Source: AC-32 sp963788215
GTDB taxonomy: Bacteria > Actinomycetota > Thermoleophilia > Gaiellales > Gaiellaceae
Direction of reading: 5' to 3'
NCBI GenBank assembly: GCA_963788215.1
Contig: CAWBFX010000005.1
Location: 1 to 64,000, forward strand
Length of the DNA stretch: 64,000 nucleotides
A program made the position numbers and the translations under genes. Of this stretch, positions 27,864-35,992 are shown in pieces (position 1 is the first letter of the stretch; every line of letters begins with the position of its first letter). The notes beneath the pieces were generated by a model. That model made no database searches. It saw only the letters and a program-made list of their open reading frames with translations, and was not told the origin of the DNA.

Positions 27864-28171
27864 CGTTCTCCTTTCGTGCGTTCGACAACCTGGGCGAACC
27901 GGTCGAGCCGCTGCAGCCACGTGCTGATGCCCTCGAAGGCATACGGCGCGAGCGTGCACCTGCGGACGCGGCCGATCTTTTCCGTCGTCACGAGCTCGGC
28001 CTCCTCGAGCAGCCTGATGTGCTTCTTCATCCCGGTCAGCGACATCCCGAACGGCTCGGCGAGCTCGCTCACGGTCGCGCTCCCGGCGCCGAGCCGCTCG
28101 AGGACGGCCCTCCGCGTGGGGTCGGCCAGGGCGACGAAGGCTCGGTCGACGGTCGGTTGATACTGAACCAT
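27860..28171 (-). CDS. ArsR-family transcriptional regulator
   Basis: A 103-residue winged-helix repressor: DRAFVALADPTRRAVLERLGAGSATVSELAEPFGMSLTGMKKHIRLLEEAELVTTEKIGRVRRCTL. No Cys cluster for metal binding is present, so it belongs to the non-metal ArsR group that sits with SRPBCC proteins. ATG 28171 lies inside a perfect 10-bp inverted repeat, and a TATACT element is 7 nt upstream, predicting a leaderless, autorepressed transcript for the three-gene operon. Confidence 0.9.
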   Translation of the reverse strand: MVQYQPTVDRAFVALADPTRRAVLERLGAGSATVSELAEPFGMSLTGMKKHIRLLEEAELVTTEKIGRVRRCTLAPYAFEGISTWLQRLDRFAQVVERTKGER

Positions 28172-28183
28172 TGGGTTCAGTAT
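28160..28183. promoter_or_regulatory. ArsR operator over -10 box and start codon
   Basis: ATACTGAACC (28160-28169) and GGTTCAGTAT (28174-28183) form a perfect palindrome with a 4 nt centre. On the minus strand TATACT (28184-28179) acts as a -10 box 7 nt from the ATG. Binding of the repressor would cover both promoter and start codon. Confidence 0.75.
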
Positions 28184-28192
28184 AGCGAAGCC

Positions 28193-29203
28193 TCACTCCC
28201 AGCGGACGGCGATCTCTCCCTGGACTCCAGGCAAGGGCAGCGACGCCGCCTCCGCCTCGACCGCGTCGCGCTCGGCGCGGGAGAGCCGGCGCCACGGGTG
28301 GACGGTCAGCTTTCCCTGGTCGCGCCGCCACGTCCCGACCACGTCGCCGCCGACGAGCACGGCGCCTGGCCAGACACGCGAGGTCCAGAGCTCCGCGCGC
28401 CGGGCGGTGTCGGGAACGAGAAGCTCGCGATCCGCCCCGTGGAGCAGGTAATACGTGTCGCCGCTCGGAAGCAGGCGCGCTGCGGCGGGCGGGCCTGCGG
28501 GCTCGCGGAAGGCCTGTTCGTCACGCGCCAGGATCCAGGCTTCGCCGGTCGGAGTCGGCACCGGCACGAGCGACTGGCCGAGCCCGTCGAACGCGCTCGC
28601 GGCCTCGCGGGCGCCGACCCCGGCCCACCTGCCGAACCCCGCGACCGTCGCAGGACCGAAGACGTGGAGGTACCGCCGCGCGAGCTCGCGGCGGGCCTCG
28701 AGCGGGTCGATCTCCGGCCGCGGCACGGTCCAGATGACCGGCGCCCGTGCGCCCTCCCAGCGGATCAGGACGGTGCCGGTCGTCGTCGCGTAGCGCATCC
28801 GGTTCCCCACGTTTGCGCGCTGTCCCGCCTCGCGGTCGGTCATCCGCTCTTCTCCGAGGTGCCGCTGCAGGAGCTCGGCCATCTCCTCCGCGACGCGGCG
28901 GCCCCTGGCGTCGTCCGGGTAGCGGCCGACCGTGAAGATCGCGTGGTCGCGCGCCGGCACGACGTAGACGCTGAAGCGCGGTCCCCAGACCTGGACGAGC
29001 GACGGATGCTCCCAGGTCGACGGCGTGGTGCCGCGCACGCGCGCGTGGATCGAGAGCAGCGCGGCTCGGGGCATGCTGTCCGTGAGGCCGGCCCAGGCCG
29101 CGCGCCTGAGCGAGGCCGCGCCGGGCGCAAGCCGCTCGTCGAGCGCCGCTACGCGTCGCCGGAAGGCGAGGATCTGCGAGCGCGTGAGGACGAGCGGCGC
29201 CAC
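28193..29203 (-). CDS. Winged-helix DNA-binding (AlkZ/HTH_42-like) protein
   Basis: A 336-residue protein of the HTH_42 family, which includes the AlkZ interstrand-crosslink DNA glycosylases. Family traits are the first helical region (RSQILAFRRRVAALDERL), AGLTDSMPRAALLSIHARV, and the later wing LVGGDVVGTWRRDQGKLTVHPWRRL. Related proteins usually carry a Gln (GLQDS or GLQAQD) where this one has Thr41 (GLTDS), so the active-site Gln seems to be missing and activity may differ. GTG 29203 overlaps the APC gene by 55 nt. It is the last gene of the TetR operon. Confidence 0.75.
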   Translation of the reverse strand: MAPLVLTRSQILAFRRRVAALDERLAPGAASLRRAAWAGLTDSMPRAALLSIHARVRGTTPSTWEHPSLVQVWGPRFSVYVVPARDHAIFTVGRYPDDARGRRVAEEMAELLQRHLGEERMTDREAGQRANVGNRMRYATTTGTVLIRWEGARAPVIWTVPRPEIDPLEARRELARRYLHVFGPATVAGFGRWAGVGAREAASAFDGLGQSLVPVPTPTGEAWILARDEQAFREPAGPPAAARLLPSGDTYYLLHGADRELLVPDTARRAELWTSRVWPGAVLVGGDVVGTWRRDQGKLTVHPWRRLSRAERDAVEAEAASLPLPGVQGEIAVRWE

Positions 29204-30462
29204 AGCGCGAGGCTACCGCCGGCGACGAGCGCCCGGCCCGCGAGCCCGACCGCCAGCACGGCGGAGCCGACGGCGATCGCCGACAGCGGCAGCGCCGCGA
29301 CCAGGACGACGCAGCCGATGCACCCGACCACGTTGAGCGCCCTCGGCCAGCGCCGCCGTTCCGCGGGCTGCGTGAACGCCGACGCATTCGCGATCGCGTA
29401 GTAGAGGAGCACGCCAAACGAGGAGAACGCGATCGCGTTGCGGAGGCCGCTCGCCGCGACGACGACGGCAACGGCCACGCCGACGGCGAGCTCGGCGCGG
29501 TCCGGCACCCGGTAACGCGGATGCACGGAGTCGAGGAACCGTGGCAGATCGCCGTTGCGCGCCATCGCCAGGCTCGTCCGCCCCACTCCGGCGATCAGGG
29601 CGAGCAGCGCGCCGAGGCTCGCGACCGCAGCGCCGATCCGGACGAAGGGCAGAGCCCACCCCGACCCGACGGCATCCACGGCAGTTGCGAGGGGCTTCGT
29701 GCTCGCGGCAAGGGCGGCGGGCCCTGCGCCGGCCAGAGCCGCCACGCCGACGACGACGTAGAGCGCGAGCGCGATCCCGAGGGCGATCGGGATCGCACGC
29801 GGGATCGTCTGCGCCGGGTCGCGCACCTCTTCGCCCATCGTCGCGATGCGCGCGTAGCCGGCGAAGGCGAAGAAGAGGAAGCCCGCGGCCTGCAGGACGC
29901 CGTGCAGCCCCCCGGCGCCGAGCGAGGGCCAGTGGCCCAGGCGGCCCGCGTCCGTCTCACCGCTCGTGGCGATGGCGAAGATCGCGACGAGCAGGCAGGC
30001 GAGGGAGACGCCCACCAGCACCCGGGTGGCCTGCGCGGTGCGGGAGACGCCGCGGTAGTTCAAGGCGGTCAGCGCGAGGACGGCCGCGACGGCGACCAGC
30101 CGCTGCACCAAGGTGCTCGAGGGAATCGCGTATGTGGCGAAGGTCAGCGCCATCGCCGCGCACGACGCCGTCTTCCCGACGACGAACGCCCAGCCCGCCG
30201 CGAAGCCCCACCACTCGCCGAGCCGCTCCCGCCCGTAGACGTACGTCCCGCCCGAGGTGGGGTACTGGGCCGCGAGCTGCGCAGAGGCGACGGCGTTGCA
30301 GTAGGCGATGCCGCCGGCGAGGGCGAGCCCGGCGAGGAGCGCACTACCCGCCGAGTCGGCGGCCGGACCGAACGCCGAGAAGATCCCGGCGCCGACCATC
30401 GAGCCGAGCCCGATGACGACGGCGTCTCCGGTGCCCAGCCTGCGAGCGAGCGACCCGCTCAC
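29149..30462 (-). CDS. APC-family amino acid permease
   Basis: A 437-residue permease with 12 helices. Helix 1 has the APC opening GDAVVIGLGSMVGAGIFSAFG; YPTSGGTYVYGRERLGEWWGFAAGWAFVVGK and FFAFAGYARIATMGEEVRDPAQTIPRAI are further family segments. It should import an amino acid or related amine with protons. GTG 30462 overlaps the HIT gene stop by 4 nt. The C-terminal 15 residues (RSSSRARRSSPSGDA) are read from the same DNA as the N-terminus of the following glycosylase-like gene in another frame. Confidence 0.88.
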   Translation of the reverse strand: MSGSLARRLGTGDAVVIGLGSMVGAGIFSAFGPAADSAGSALLAGLALAGGIAYCNAVASAQLAAQYPTSGGTYVYGRERLGEWWGFAAGWAFVVGKTASCAAMALTFATYAIPSSTLVQRLVAVAAVLALTALNYRGVSRTAQATRVLVGVSLACLLVAIFAIATSGETDAGRLGHWPSLGAGGLHGVLQAAGFLFFAFAGYARIATMGEEVRDPAQTIPRAIPIALGIALALYVVVGVAALAGAGPAALAASTKPLATAVDAVGSGWALPFVRIGAAVASLGALLALIAGVGRTSLAMARNGDLPRFLDSVHPRYRVPDRAELAVGVAVAVVVAASGLRNAIAFSSFGVLLYYAIANASAFTQPAERRRWPRALNVVGCIGCVVLVAALPLSAIAVGSAVLAVGLAGRALVAGGSLALWRRSSSRARRSSPSGDA

Positions 30463-30959
30463 ATCGCGGCGGCGATCCGCTCGGCGGCTGCGGCGAGGTC
30501 CTCGTCGGCGACGTTCGGCAGCGCGTCTTCCCAGATCGGCAGCATCATCCCGGAAGCCTCGACCATCCCGAGCGGCCGCGGCAGGAACCAGACGTGGAAG
30601 TGCGCGCCGCCGTCGCCCCAGCGGTACAGGTGAACGCGGGCCACGTCGCCGAGCGAGAGGATCGCGTTCTCGATCCGGGCCGCGACGACGCCGAAGTCCC
30701 GCGCCAGGTCGGGCGGCAGGTCGCGGAAAGAGTCCACGTGGACGCGGCTCGCGAGCCAGACCGCGCCCGGGAGACTTCCGCCGACGGGCGGGTGGAGCGT
30801 CCAGTTGTCGTCCGACCACACGGCCTGGGTCGCCTTGCCCGAGCAGATGCCGCAGGGCGGCCCGCCTTCCTCGCCGCGCCGCGGCGGCTCCGGGATCTGG
30901 CGCTCGCCGGGGTCGCGCAGGACGAGCGGTTCGCGGTAGGGCAGGGTCATGGTGCTCAT
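30459..30959 (-). CDS. HIT-like family protein with altered triad
   Basis: A 166-residue HIT-superfamily protein. An N-terminal CGICSGK pair may bind zinc, followed by GSLPGAVWLASRVHVDSFRDLP and the HIT strand GGAHFHVWFLPRP. Canonical HIT hydrolases have HxHxH and GalT-type transferases HxHxQ; here it is HxHxW, so nucleotidyl transfer chemistry may be altered. The start ATG 30959 has a strong SD (AAAGGAGGAG) and overlaps the TetR stop by 4 nt. It is the second cistron of the TetR-HIT-APC-glycosylase operon. Confidence 0.78.
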   Translation of the reverse strand: MSTMTLPYREPLVLRDPGERQIPEPPRRGEEGGPPCGICSGKATQAVWSDDNWTLHPPVGGSLPGAVWLASRVHVDSFRDLPPDLARDFGVVAARIENAILSLGDVARVHLYRWGDGGAHFHVWFLPRPLGMVEASGMMLPIWEDALPNVADEDLAAAAERIAAAM

Positions 30960-31543
30960 CTCTCCTCCTTTTCTTGCGGATCGGCGATTCCGTGCAGGAC
31001 GAGCCCGACGACCCGGGCCTGTGCCTTCTCCGCCGGCCAGGCGTGCCTGCCGCGCAGATGGGCGTAGGTCCACGCGACGGCGTTGAACGCGAGGTCGGCG
31101 GTATCCGTGGGGTCCTCGTCGGCCAGCGGCAGCGATCCATCCTGCGCGCCCTCGCGGAGAAAGTGGACGAACGGATCGAGGTACGACGCTGGCCCGCCGG
31201 GCGCCGCCTGGTGGAAGGCCTCGTCCGTGGCGAGGAGCAGCGGCAGGTGGCGCTCGATGACCTCGCACAGCGCCTCGAGCCCGCGCGCGAACCGGTCGCG
31301 GCCGGAACCGCGGACCGTGAGGACCGGGTACATCGTCGAGCGGAAGTCGTCGGCGAGGGCGCCGAGGAGGGCCTCGACGAGCGCCTCGCGGCCGAGCCCC
31401 TGGCGCCAGAGCGTCGATCGCGCGCGGCCCGAGGCCTCGGCGACGCGCTCGAGCGTCAGTCCGTCCCAGCCGTGCTCGCGCAGCACCTGGATGGCGGCGC
31501 CACGAACGCGCTCGTCCAGCTGGATCGCCACTGCTTCTGTCAT
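30956..31543 (-). CDS. TetR-family transcriptional regulator
   Basis: A 195-residue repressor. The helix-turn-helix is GAAIQVLREHGWDGLTLERVAEASGRARSTLWRQGLGREALVEALL, and the rest is the helical ligand-binding core. ATG 31543 is preferred; an in-frame ATG at 31561 would add six residues (MQQSRC). A perfect palindrome covers both. It heads an operon with HIT, APC permease and an AlkZ-like gene and is divergent from a GH3 gene, so it may control both directions. Confidence 0.9.
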   Translation of the reverse strand: MTEAVAIQLDERVRGAAIQVLREHGWDGLTLERVAEASGRARSTLWRQGLGREALVEALLGALADDFRSTMYPVLTVRGSGRDRFARGLEALCEVIERHLPLLLATDEAFHQAAPGGPASYLDPFVHFLREGAQDGSLPLADEDPTDTADLAFNAVAWTYAHLRGRHAWPAEKAQARVVGLVLHGIADPQEKEER

Positions 31544-31561
31544 GCAACGTGATTGTTGCAT
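31542..31561. promoter_or_regulatory. TetR operator palindrome
   Basis: ATGCAAC (31542-31548), 6 nt spacer GTGATT, GTTGCAT (31555-31561): a perfect 20-bp palindrome at the start of the tetR gene and 45 nt from the divergent GH3 start. Typical size and place for TetR autoregulation. Confidence 0.65.
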
Positions 31562-31605
31562 AGATCGAATGCCAGCGTCGCGGTAACGTCACGCAAAATA
31601 CGAAC

Positions 31606-32712
31606 GTGAGCGTCATGCGGCCATGCCTCCTCGCCCTGGCGCTGACTGCCACGGTGACGGCGCCCGGCGAGGCCCGCACCACGCCTGCCCGCATCACCCC
31701 GGCGCTCGAGCAGCTCGTCGGCCAGAAGCTCGTCGTGACCATGGACGGGAAGGCGCCGTCGCCCTCGCTGCTGGCCCGCGCGCGGCTCGGCCAGATCGGC
31801 GGAGTGATCATCCACAGCTGGAACTTCACGTCGGCCGCAAGCCTCCGGTCCGTCACGAGCCGGCTGCAGCAGGCAGCCGCGGCGGGCGGCCGGCCCCCGC
31901 TCCTCGTCGGCGTCGACCAGGAAGGCGGCCCGGTCAAGACGATCTCCTGGATCCCGCCGTCCGTCTCGCCGCGGCAGCTCGGCGCGCTGCACTCCGGCAC
32001 GAGGGCCGACCGGCAGGGTCAGGCCACCGGCCGCGCCCTCCGCAGCCTCGGCGTGAACGTCGACTTCGCTCCGATTGCAGACGTCCCGGGGTCGCCGAGC
32101 TCGTTCCTCTACCGGCAAGGGCGGACCTGGTCGTTCGCCTGGCACACGACCGCGCGCATGTCGGGCTGGTTCGCGATCGGCCTCGGCCAGACCGGTGTGA
32201 TCGCGTCGGCGAAGCATTTCCCCGGCCTCGGCCTGGCCGCGCAGGACACCGACCACAGCGTCGTCCGCATCACCGCCACGCGTTCCGACCTCGCTCCCGG
32301 GCTCAAGCCGTTCAAGACGGCGATCGCCGACCGCGTGCCGCTGATCATGCTCTCGAACGCGCTGTACACGGCCTACGACGGCGGCAGCTCGGCCGGCTGG
32401 TCGCGCGCGATCGGGACGAAGCTGCTCCGCAAGCGGCTCGGCTTCCGCGGTGCGACGATCACCGACTCGCTCGACGGCGCCGCCCAGGCGCGTCACGTCG
32501 GCACCGCCGGGCTCGCGACCCGCGCCGCCCAGGCAGGTAGCGACCTCCTCCTGCTGACCGGCTCCGAGCGCGCCTCGCAGTCTGTCTACCGCTCTCTGTT
32601 GCAGGCCGCCGGCTCCGGCCGGATCGACCAGGCTCGGCTACTCGCGTCCTACGACCGGATCCTCACGCTCAAGACGATCCTTCGAACGCGTACCGCCAGA
32701 ACTCACGCATGA
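31606..32712 (+). CDS. Glycoside hydrolase family 3 (NagZ-like), secreted
   Basis: A 368-residue GH3 enzyme with an N-terminal signal peptide (PCLLALALTATVTAPGEA). Substrate and active-site motifs: LLVGVDQEGGPV, VDFAPIADV, SAKHFPGLGLAAQDTDHS (the KHFPG motif and the D/H pair used as acid-base in NagZ-type enzymes), and ITDSLDG, which holds the nucleophile Asp. It likely removes N-acetylglucosamine from peptidoglycan-type glycans or cleaves a beta-glucoside outside the membrane. The start is GTG 31606 or ATG 31615. Its 3' end overlaps the convergent serine hydrolase gene by 44 nt. Confidence 0.87.
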   Translation: MSVMRPCLLALALTATVTAPGEARTTPARITPALEQLVGQKLVVTMDGKAPSPSLLARARLGQIGGVIIHSWNFTSAASLRSVTSRLQQAAAAGGRPPLLVGVDQEGGPVKTISWIPPSVSPRQLGALHSGTRADRQGQATGRALRSLGVNVDFAPIADVPGSPSSFLYRQGRTWSFAWHTTARMSGWFAIGLGQTGVIASAKHFPGLGLAAQDTDHSVVRITATRSDLAPGLKPFKTAIADRVPLIMLSNALYTAYDGGSSAGWSRAIGTKLLRKRLGFRGATITDSLDGAAQARHVGTAGLATRAAQAGSDLLLLTGSERASQSVYRSLLQAAGSGRIDQARLLASYDRILTLKTILRTRTARTHA

Positions 32713-33709
32713 GCGGTACGGGCGTCGGGCCGGCCATCTGCACCTGGGTGAAGAGGATCCCGACGGTTCGGGTCGACGGCACCACGTGCGCGGCCGTGCC
32801 TGTCCCGCCGATCCAGCCGTAGCGGCCGTCGGGCGCGACCGAGCCGCCGAAGCCCCAGCCCTGTCCCTCGAGGAAGAGCGTCGAGGCGTCGCGCTGTTCC
32901 TGCGTCAGGTGGTCGGTCATCAGCAGGCGCGTCGACTCCGCCGAGAGCAGCCCACCGGAGAGCAGGCTCGCCCCGAAGCGGTGCCAGTCGGCGAGCGTCG
33001 AGACGAGGCCGCCCGAGCCGGACGGGAACGTCGGCGGCGCCTTCCAGAGCTCGTCGTCGATCGGCATCTCGGGCGAGAAGTGGTACGGCGGCAGACGGTC
33101 GAGCTTCCCGGCCGGAACGTAGAAGCCCGTGTCGACCATCCCTAGCGGTTCGAAGATGCGCTCGGCGAGAAAGTCCGGCAGCGTCGCCCCGGAGGCGCGC
33201 GCCACGAGCACGCCCTGGATGTCGGAGCACGTGTTGTAGAGCCACGCCTCGCCGGGCTGGCGCAGCATCGGCACCTCGGCAAGCGTGGCGAGCCACTCGT
33301 CCGGGGTCTTGCGCGGCCCGAACACCGGCAGCCTGGCGAAGAGCTCGGTGACCGCCGGGAGCGTGAAGTCGTCCGGGAAGCCCCAACCGGCCCGCGACGT
33401 GAGCACGTCCTCGACCGTGATCGGGCGCTCGGCGGGGACGAGGTCGTCGACGGGGCTCTGCGGGGTGCGCACGACCTTCGGCGCCGCGAGCTCGGGGAGC
33501 CGGCGCTCGACCGGGTCGTCGAGGGCGATGACCCCGTCGTCGACGAGCAGCATGACCGCGGCCGCGGTGATCGGCTTCGTCAGCGAGGCGATCCGGACGA
33601 TCGAATCCGCCTGGAGCTCGCCCGCGCTCGCGACCTCGACCGCGTCGGCGCGCGAAACGAGCGCAGCCGCTCCCGGCGCGGCGCCGTCGGCGACGGCTCG
33701 GTCGACCAA
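32669..33709 (-). CDS. Serine hydrolase (beta-lactamase class C family)
   Basis: A 346-residue hydrolase. SLTK (RIASLTKPITAAAVML) is the SxxK motif, YNTCSD lies at the place of the YxN motif, and GGTGTAAHVVP is the third motif region. The family includes EstB esterases and D,D-peptidases. TTG 33709 with CAGGAA upstream is my choice; the frame is open further but would run into the divergent GNAT gene. No signal peptide is seen, so an intracellular esterase is likeliest. Confidence 0.82.
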   Translation of the reverse strand: MVDRAVADGAAPGAAALVSRADAVEVASAGELQADSIVRIASLTKPITAAAVMLLVDDGVIALDDPVERRLPELAAPKVVRTPQSPVDDLVPAERPITVEDVLTSRAGWGFPDDFTLPAVTELFARLPVFGPRKTPDEWLATLAEVPMLRQPGEAWLYNTCSDIQGVLVARASGATLPDFLAERIFEPLGMVDTGFYVPAGKLDRLPPYHFSPEMPIDDELWKAPPTFPSGSGGLVSTLADWHRFGASLLSGGLLSAESTRLLMTDHLTQEQRDASTLFLEGQGWGFGGSVAPDGRYGWIGGTGTAAHVVPSTRTVGILFTQVQMAGPTPVPLMREFWRYAFEGSS

Positions 33710-33746
33710 TTCCTGAAGGCGGTACAGAGCGGCGTAGCATAGGTCG

Positions 33747-34766
33747 ATGCCTGGCGACTTCGTCCTCCGGACAGCTCGCGCGGACGACTTCGAGCAGATC
33801 GCGGCGCTGGCGGCGGTGACCGCCGACACCGGCCGCATCCCGGTCAAGCCTCGCTATCTCCGCAACCCCGTCGAGGCGTTCGCCGAGTTCATGCCCGAGC
33901 TGGAGTGGGTGGTGGCCGAGAGCGAAGGCCGGCTGATCGGCGGCGCGCAGATCATCCACGGCGACACCGAGGTCGAGGGCAAGGCGTATCCGGGCGCCGT
34001 GCTGAGCAGCCTGATGGTCCACCCCGACCACCGCCGCCGCGGCGTGGCGACGGCGCTGACCGAATGGCGCCTCGAGCGCGTGAGCCCCGAGACGGTCGTC
34101 GTCGCGGCGATCCAGCACGGCAACGAGGGCTCGATCGCGAACGCGAGAAAGTGGGCAACCCAGATCTACGGCAAGCTCGTCCTGACAGGGTTTCGGGTCT
34201 CCGGCCGCGCCCCGCGCTCGGCGCTCGAGTTCCGCGAGCCGCGCGACGACGCCGAGTGGGACGAGGCCGCGGCAGGCCTCGCGCGCTTCGAGGACGGCTG
34301 GAACCTCCGCACCCCGGAGACCGGGACGTCGCTCCGCGAGCGCGCGGAACGGACCCTGGACGGGGAGCGGTTCCAGCATTACGTCGTCGCGGTCGAGGAC
34401 GGTCGCCTCGTGGGCGGCTTCCAGCTGCAGGAAGGCGGGCGGCTGGCGTCGCTCGTCTTCGAACACGTTCCACTCACGATCCGGGCACTGAATCTCTTCC
34501 TCCGCGTCATCCCGCGCGACCGCGAGCTGCGCTCGAACGGGCTCTCCCGGGTGTGGTTCGTCAACGACCAGGTCGCCCAGGACCTCTGGAGACACGCGGG
34601 CTCGCTCTCCACCGCCACCGGGAACGTGATCGGCACGCAATTCGACACCCGCGGCCCGCTGCGGAAGGTCTTCCCGTTGCGACCGTGGACGCCCAAGGGC
34701 GAGATCTCCGTCGCCGTTCGCAGCCCCGTGCGCCTGGACGAGGAGCGGCTGCTCTCGCCGCCGTAG
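33747..34766 (+). CDS. Tandem GNAT acetyltransferase
   Basis: A 339-residue protein with two GNAT folds. The first (residues 1-150) has the acetyl-CoA motif VLSSLMVHPDHRRRGVATALTEW. The second (about 170-330) is degenerate (HYVVAVEDGRLVGGFQLQEGG ... RVWFVNDQVAQDLWRHAG), as in other two-domain acyltransferases where one half only stabilises. The substrate is unknown. ATG 33747 is 37 nt from the divergent serine hydrolase start. Confidence 0.84.
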   Translation: MPGDFVLRTARADDFEQIAALAAVTADTGRIPVKPRYLRNPVEAFAEFMPELEWVVAESEGRLIGGAQIIHGDTEVEGKAYPGAVLSSLMVHPDHRRRGVATALTEWRLERVSPETVVVAAIQHGNEGSIANARKWATQIYGKLVLTGFRVSGRAPRSALEFREPRDDAEWDEAAAGLARFEDGWNLRTPETGTSLRERAERTLDGERFQHYVVAVEDGRLVGGFQLQEGGRLASLVFEHVPLTIRALNLFLRVIPRDRELRSNGLSRVWFVNDQVAQDLWRHAGSLSTATGNVIGTQFDTRGPLRKVFPLRPWTPKGEISVAVRSPVRLDEERLLSPP

Positions 34767-34775
34767 AGGCGACTC

Positions 34776-35009
34776 CTAGAGGGCCTGCTCGCCGCCGACG
34801 AGCGCGCGGAGGCTCTCGTGCTCCTCGCGGCAGGCGGGGCAGCCCGCGAGGTGGGCCCGCAGGCCCGGCACCGCGGCGTCGGCGTCGCGGCCGGCCACCT
34901 CGTGCTCGACGTACTCGTCGAGCAGCTCGAAACACTCGTCGCAGCCGACCTCCTGCTCGCCCGGCCCGAGTAGCCGGCCGAGAGCCTGCTTCAGCTCGGG
35001 TCGCTTCAT
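34776..35009 (-). CDS. zf-HC2 anti-sigma factor
   Basis: A 77-residue protein with the zinc-binding anti-sigma fold: CDECFELLDEYVEHEV, then LRAHLAGCPACREEHESLRALV, giving the HxxxCxxC motif. It has no membrane helix, so it is a soluble anti-sigma of the ZAS type that probably responds to redox or metal. ATG 35009 overlaps the sigma stop (TAATG), with SD GGAGGAGG. It is the third cistron of the sigma operon. Confidence 0.88.
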   Translation of the reverse strand: MKRPELKQALGRLLGPGEQEVGCDECFELLDEYVEHEVAGRDADAAVPGLRAHLAGCPACREEHESLRALVGGEQAL

Positions 35010-35680
35010 TAGTCCTCCTCCAGCCATGACTCGAGCGGCAGCCCGGTCTCTTCCAGGTACTTGCGGAGCTTGCGCCTCGCGTCGTGGAGCGTCTTGTAGA
35101 GGGCGCCGCGCGTCGTCGAGAGCCGCTCGGCAAGCACGTCGATCGGGACGCCGTTGAGCGCGAGCGCGACCAGCACCTTGCGCTGGTGCGGCGTGAGCGC
35201 CTCGGCGATCGCCCGCTGCAGCGCCGCCAGCAGCTCGCCCTGCTCGGCCTCGGCGTCGGGCTCGAGCCCGCTGCTCGTGAACAGGTTCCACGTCTCCGGC
35301 TCGAGCGGGACCTCCCGCCCCTGCCACGCGCGCTTGCGCAGCTTCACCGCGGCTTCCAGCAGCGCGAACTTGTAGGCCCAGGTCGTGAAGCGGCTCGCGC
35401 CGCGAAAGTCGCCGAGCCGCCGGAGCACGCTCATCAGCGCATCGTCCGCCGCCTCCAGCGCGATCTCGTCCAGCTCGTTCCCGCGCAGATGCGGCAGGGT
35501 CGGGCGGCGGCGGGCGACCTCGAAGCGCGCAGCCCGGACCAACAGCGCGTGGAGGCGTGCGACGGCTGCCGGATCCTCCGCACGGAGGCCCTCGAGCCAC
35601 TCGCGCGACTCGGTGTCGGCGGTCGAGGCCTGGAGATCGACCGGGGATTCCAAGGCGCGCTCAACGGTAGCGGCTCTCAT
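35009..35680 (-). CDS. ECF-type RNA polymerase sigma factor
   Basis: A 223-residue sigma factor. Region 2 is LEAADDALMSVLRRLGDFRGASRFTTWAYKFALLEAAVKLRKRAW (the -10 recognising FxTWAYKFA). Region 4 is LTPHQRKVLVALALNGVPIDVLAERLSTTRGALYKTLHDARRKLRKYL, with the HTH that reads the -35. An unusually long N-terminal part (about 60 residues) precedes region 2. ATG 35680 has SD GAGGAGG. It is flanked by a small protein upstream and its zinc anti-sigma downstream, and is divergent from a Met-rich secreted protein that it may control. Confidence 0.92.
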   Translation of the reverse strand: MRAATVERALESPVDLQASTADTESREWLEGLRAEDPAAVARLHALLVRAARFEVARRRPTLPHLRGNELDEIALEAADDALMSVLRRLGDFRGASRFTTWAYKFALLEAAVKLRKRAWQGREVPLEPETWNLFTSSGLEPDAEAEQGELLAALQRAIAEALTPHQRKVLVALALNGVPIDVLAERLSTTRGALYKTLHDARRKLRKYLEETGLPLESWLEED

Positions 35681-35877
35681 GCGGCCTCCTCGAGCGGTGC
35701 GAAGATCCGCGCGGCCAGCTCCGGACCGCAACCCCGCTCCACGAGCTCGATCAGGGCGTGCAGGTCGTAGCGCCCGTCGGCGGCCAGCGCCTGCGCGAGC
35801 GACGCGGGAAAGCCCGCCTCGACCAGCTGAGCCTGCCTCCAGGCGAGGACTTCGTGCTGCTCCGAATCAACGGTCAT
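35677..35877 (-). CDS. Small conserved-looking protein before the sigma factor
   Basis: A 66-residue protein starting MTVDSEQHEVLAWRQAQLVEAG at ATG 35877, overlapping the sigma start by 4 nt (ATGA). It is predicted to be a helical protein with a repeated Ala/Leu pattern (FPASLAQALAADGRYDLHALIELVERGCGPELAARIF). I do not know the family, but the ordering small protein - sigma - anti-sigma suggests it modulates the sigma factor. Confidence 0.72.
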   Translation of the reverse strand: MTVDSEQHEVLAWRQAQLVEAGFPASLAQALAADGRYDLHALIELVERGCGPELAARIFAPLEEAA

Positions 35878-35918
35878 TTCTGCTCTCACGACTCGTTTGT
35901 GTCGGCGGGCCCGCGGTC

Positions 35919-35932
35919 CTTACCCGAGTAAG
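35919..35932. promoter_or_regulatory. Inverted repeat between sigma operon and Met-rich gene
   Basis: CTTAC (35919-35923), CCGA, GTAAG (35928-35932), within GTCCTTAC..GTAAGACGGAC. It lies in the divergent 115-bp gap between 35877 and 35993. Could be an operator or part of an ECF promoter; low certainty. Confidence 0.3.
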
Positions 35933-35992
35933 ACGGACGCGCGCGGCGACACGAAGGAGTCCGAAGCAACTGTCCAACGAGGAGGAACACCA

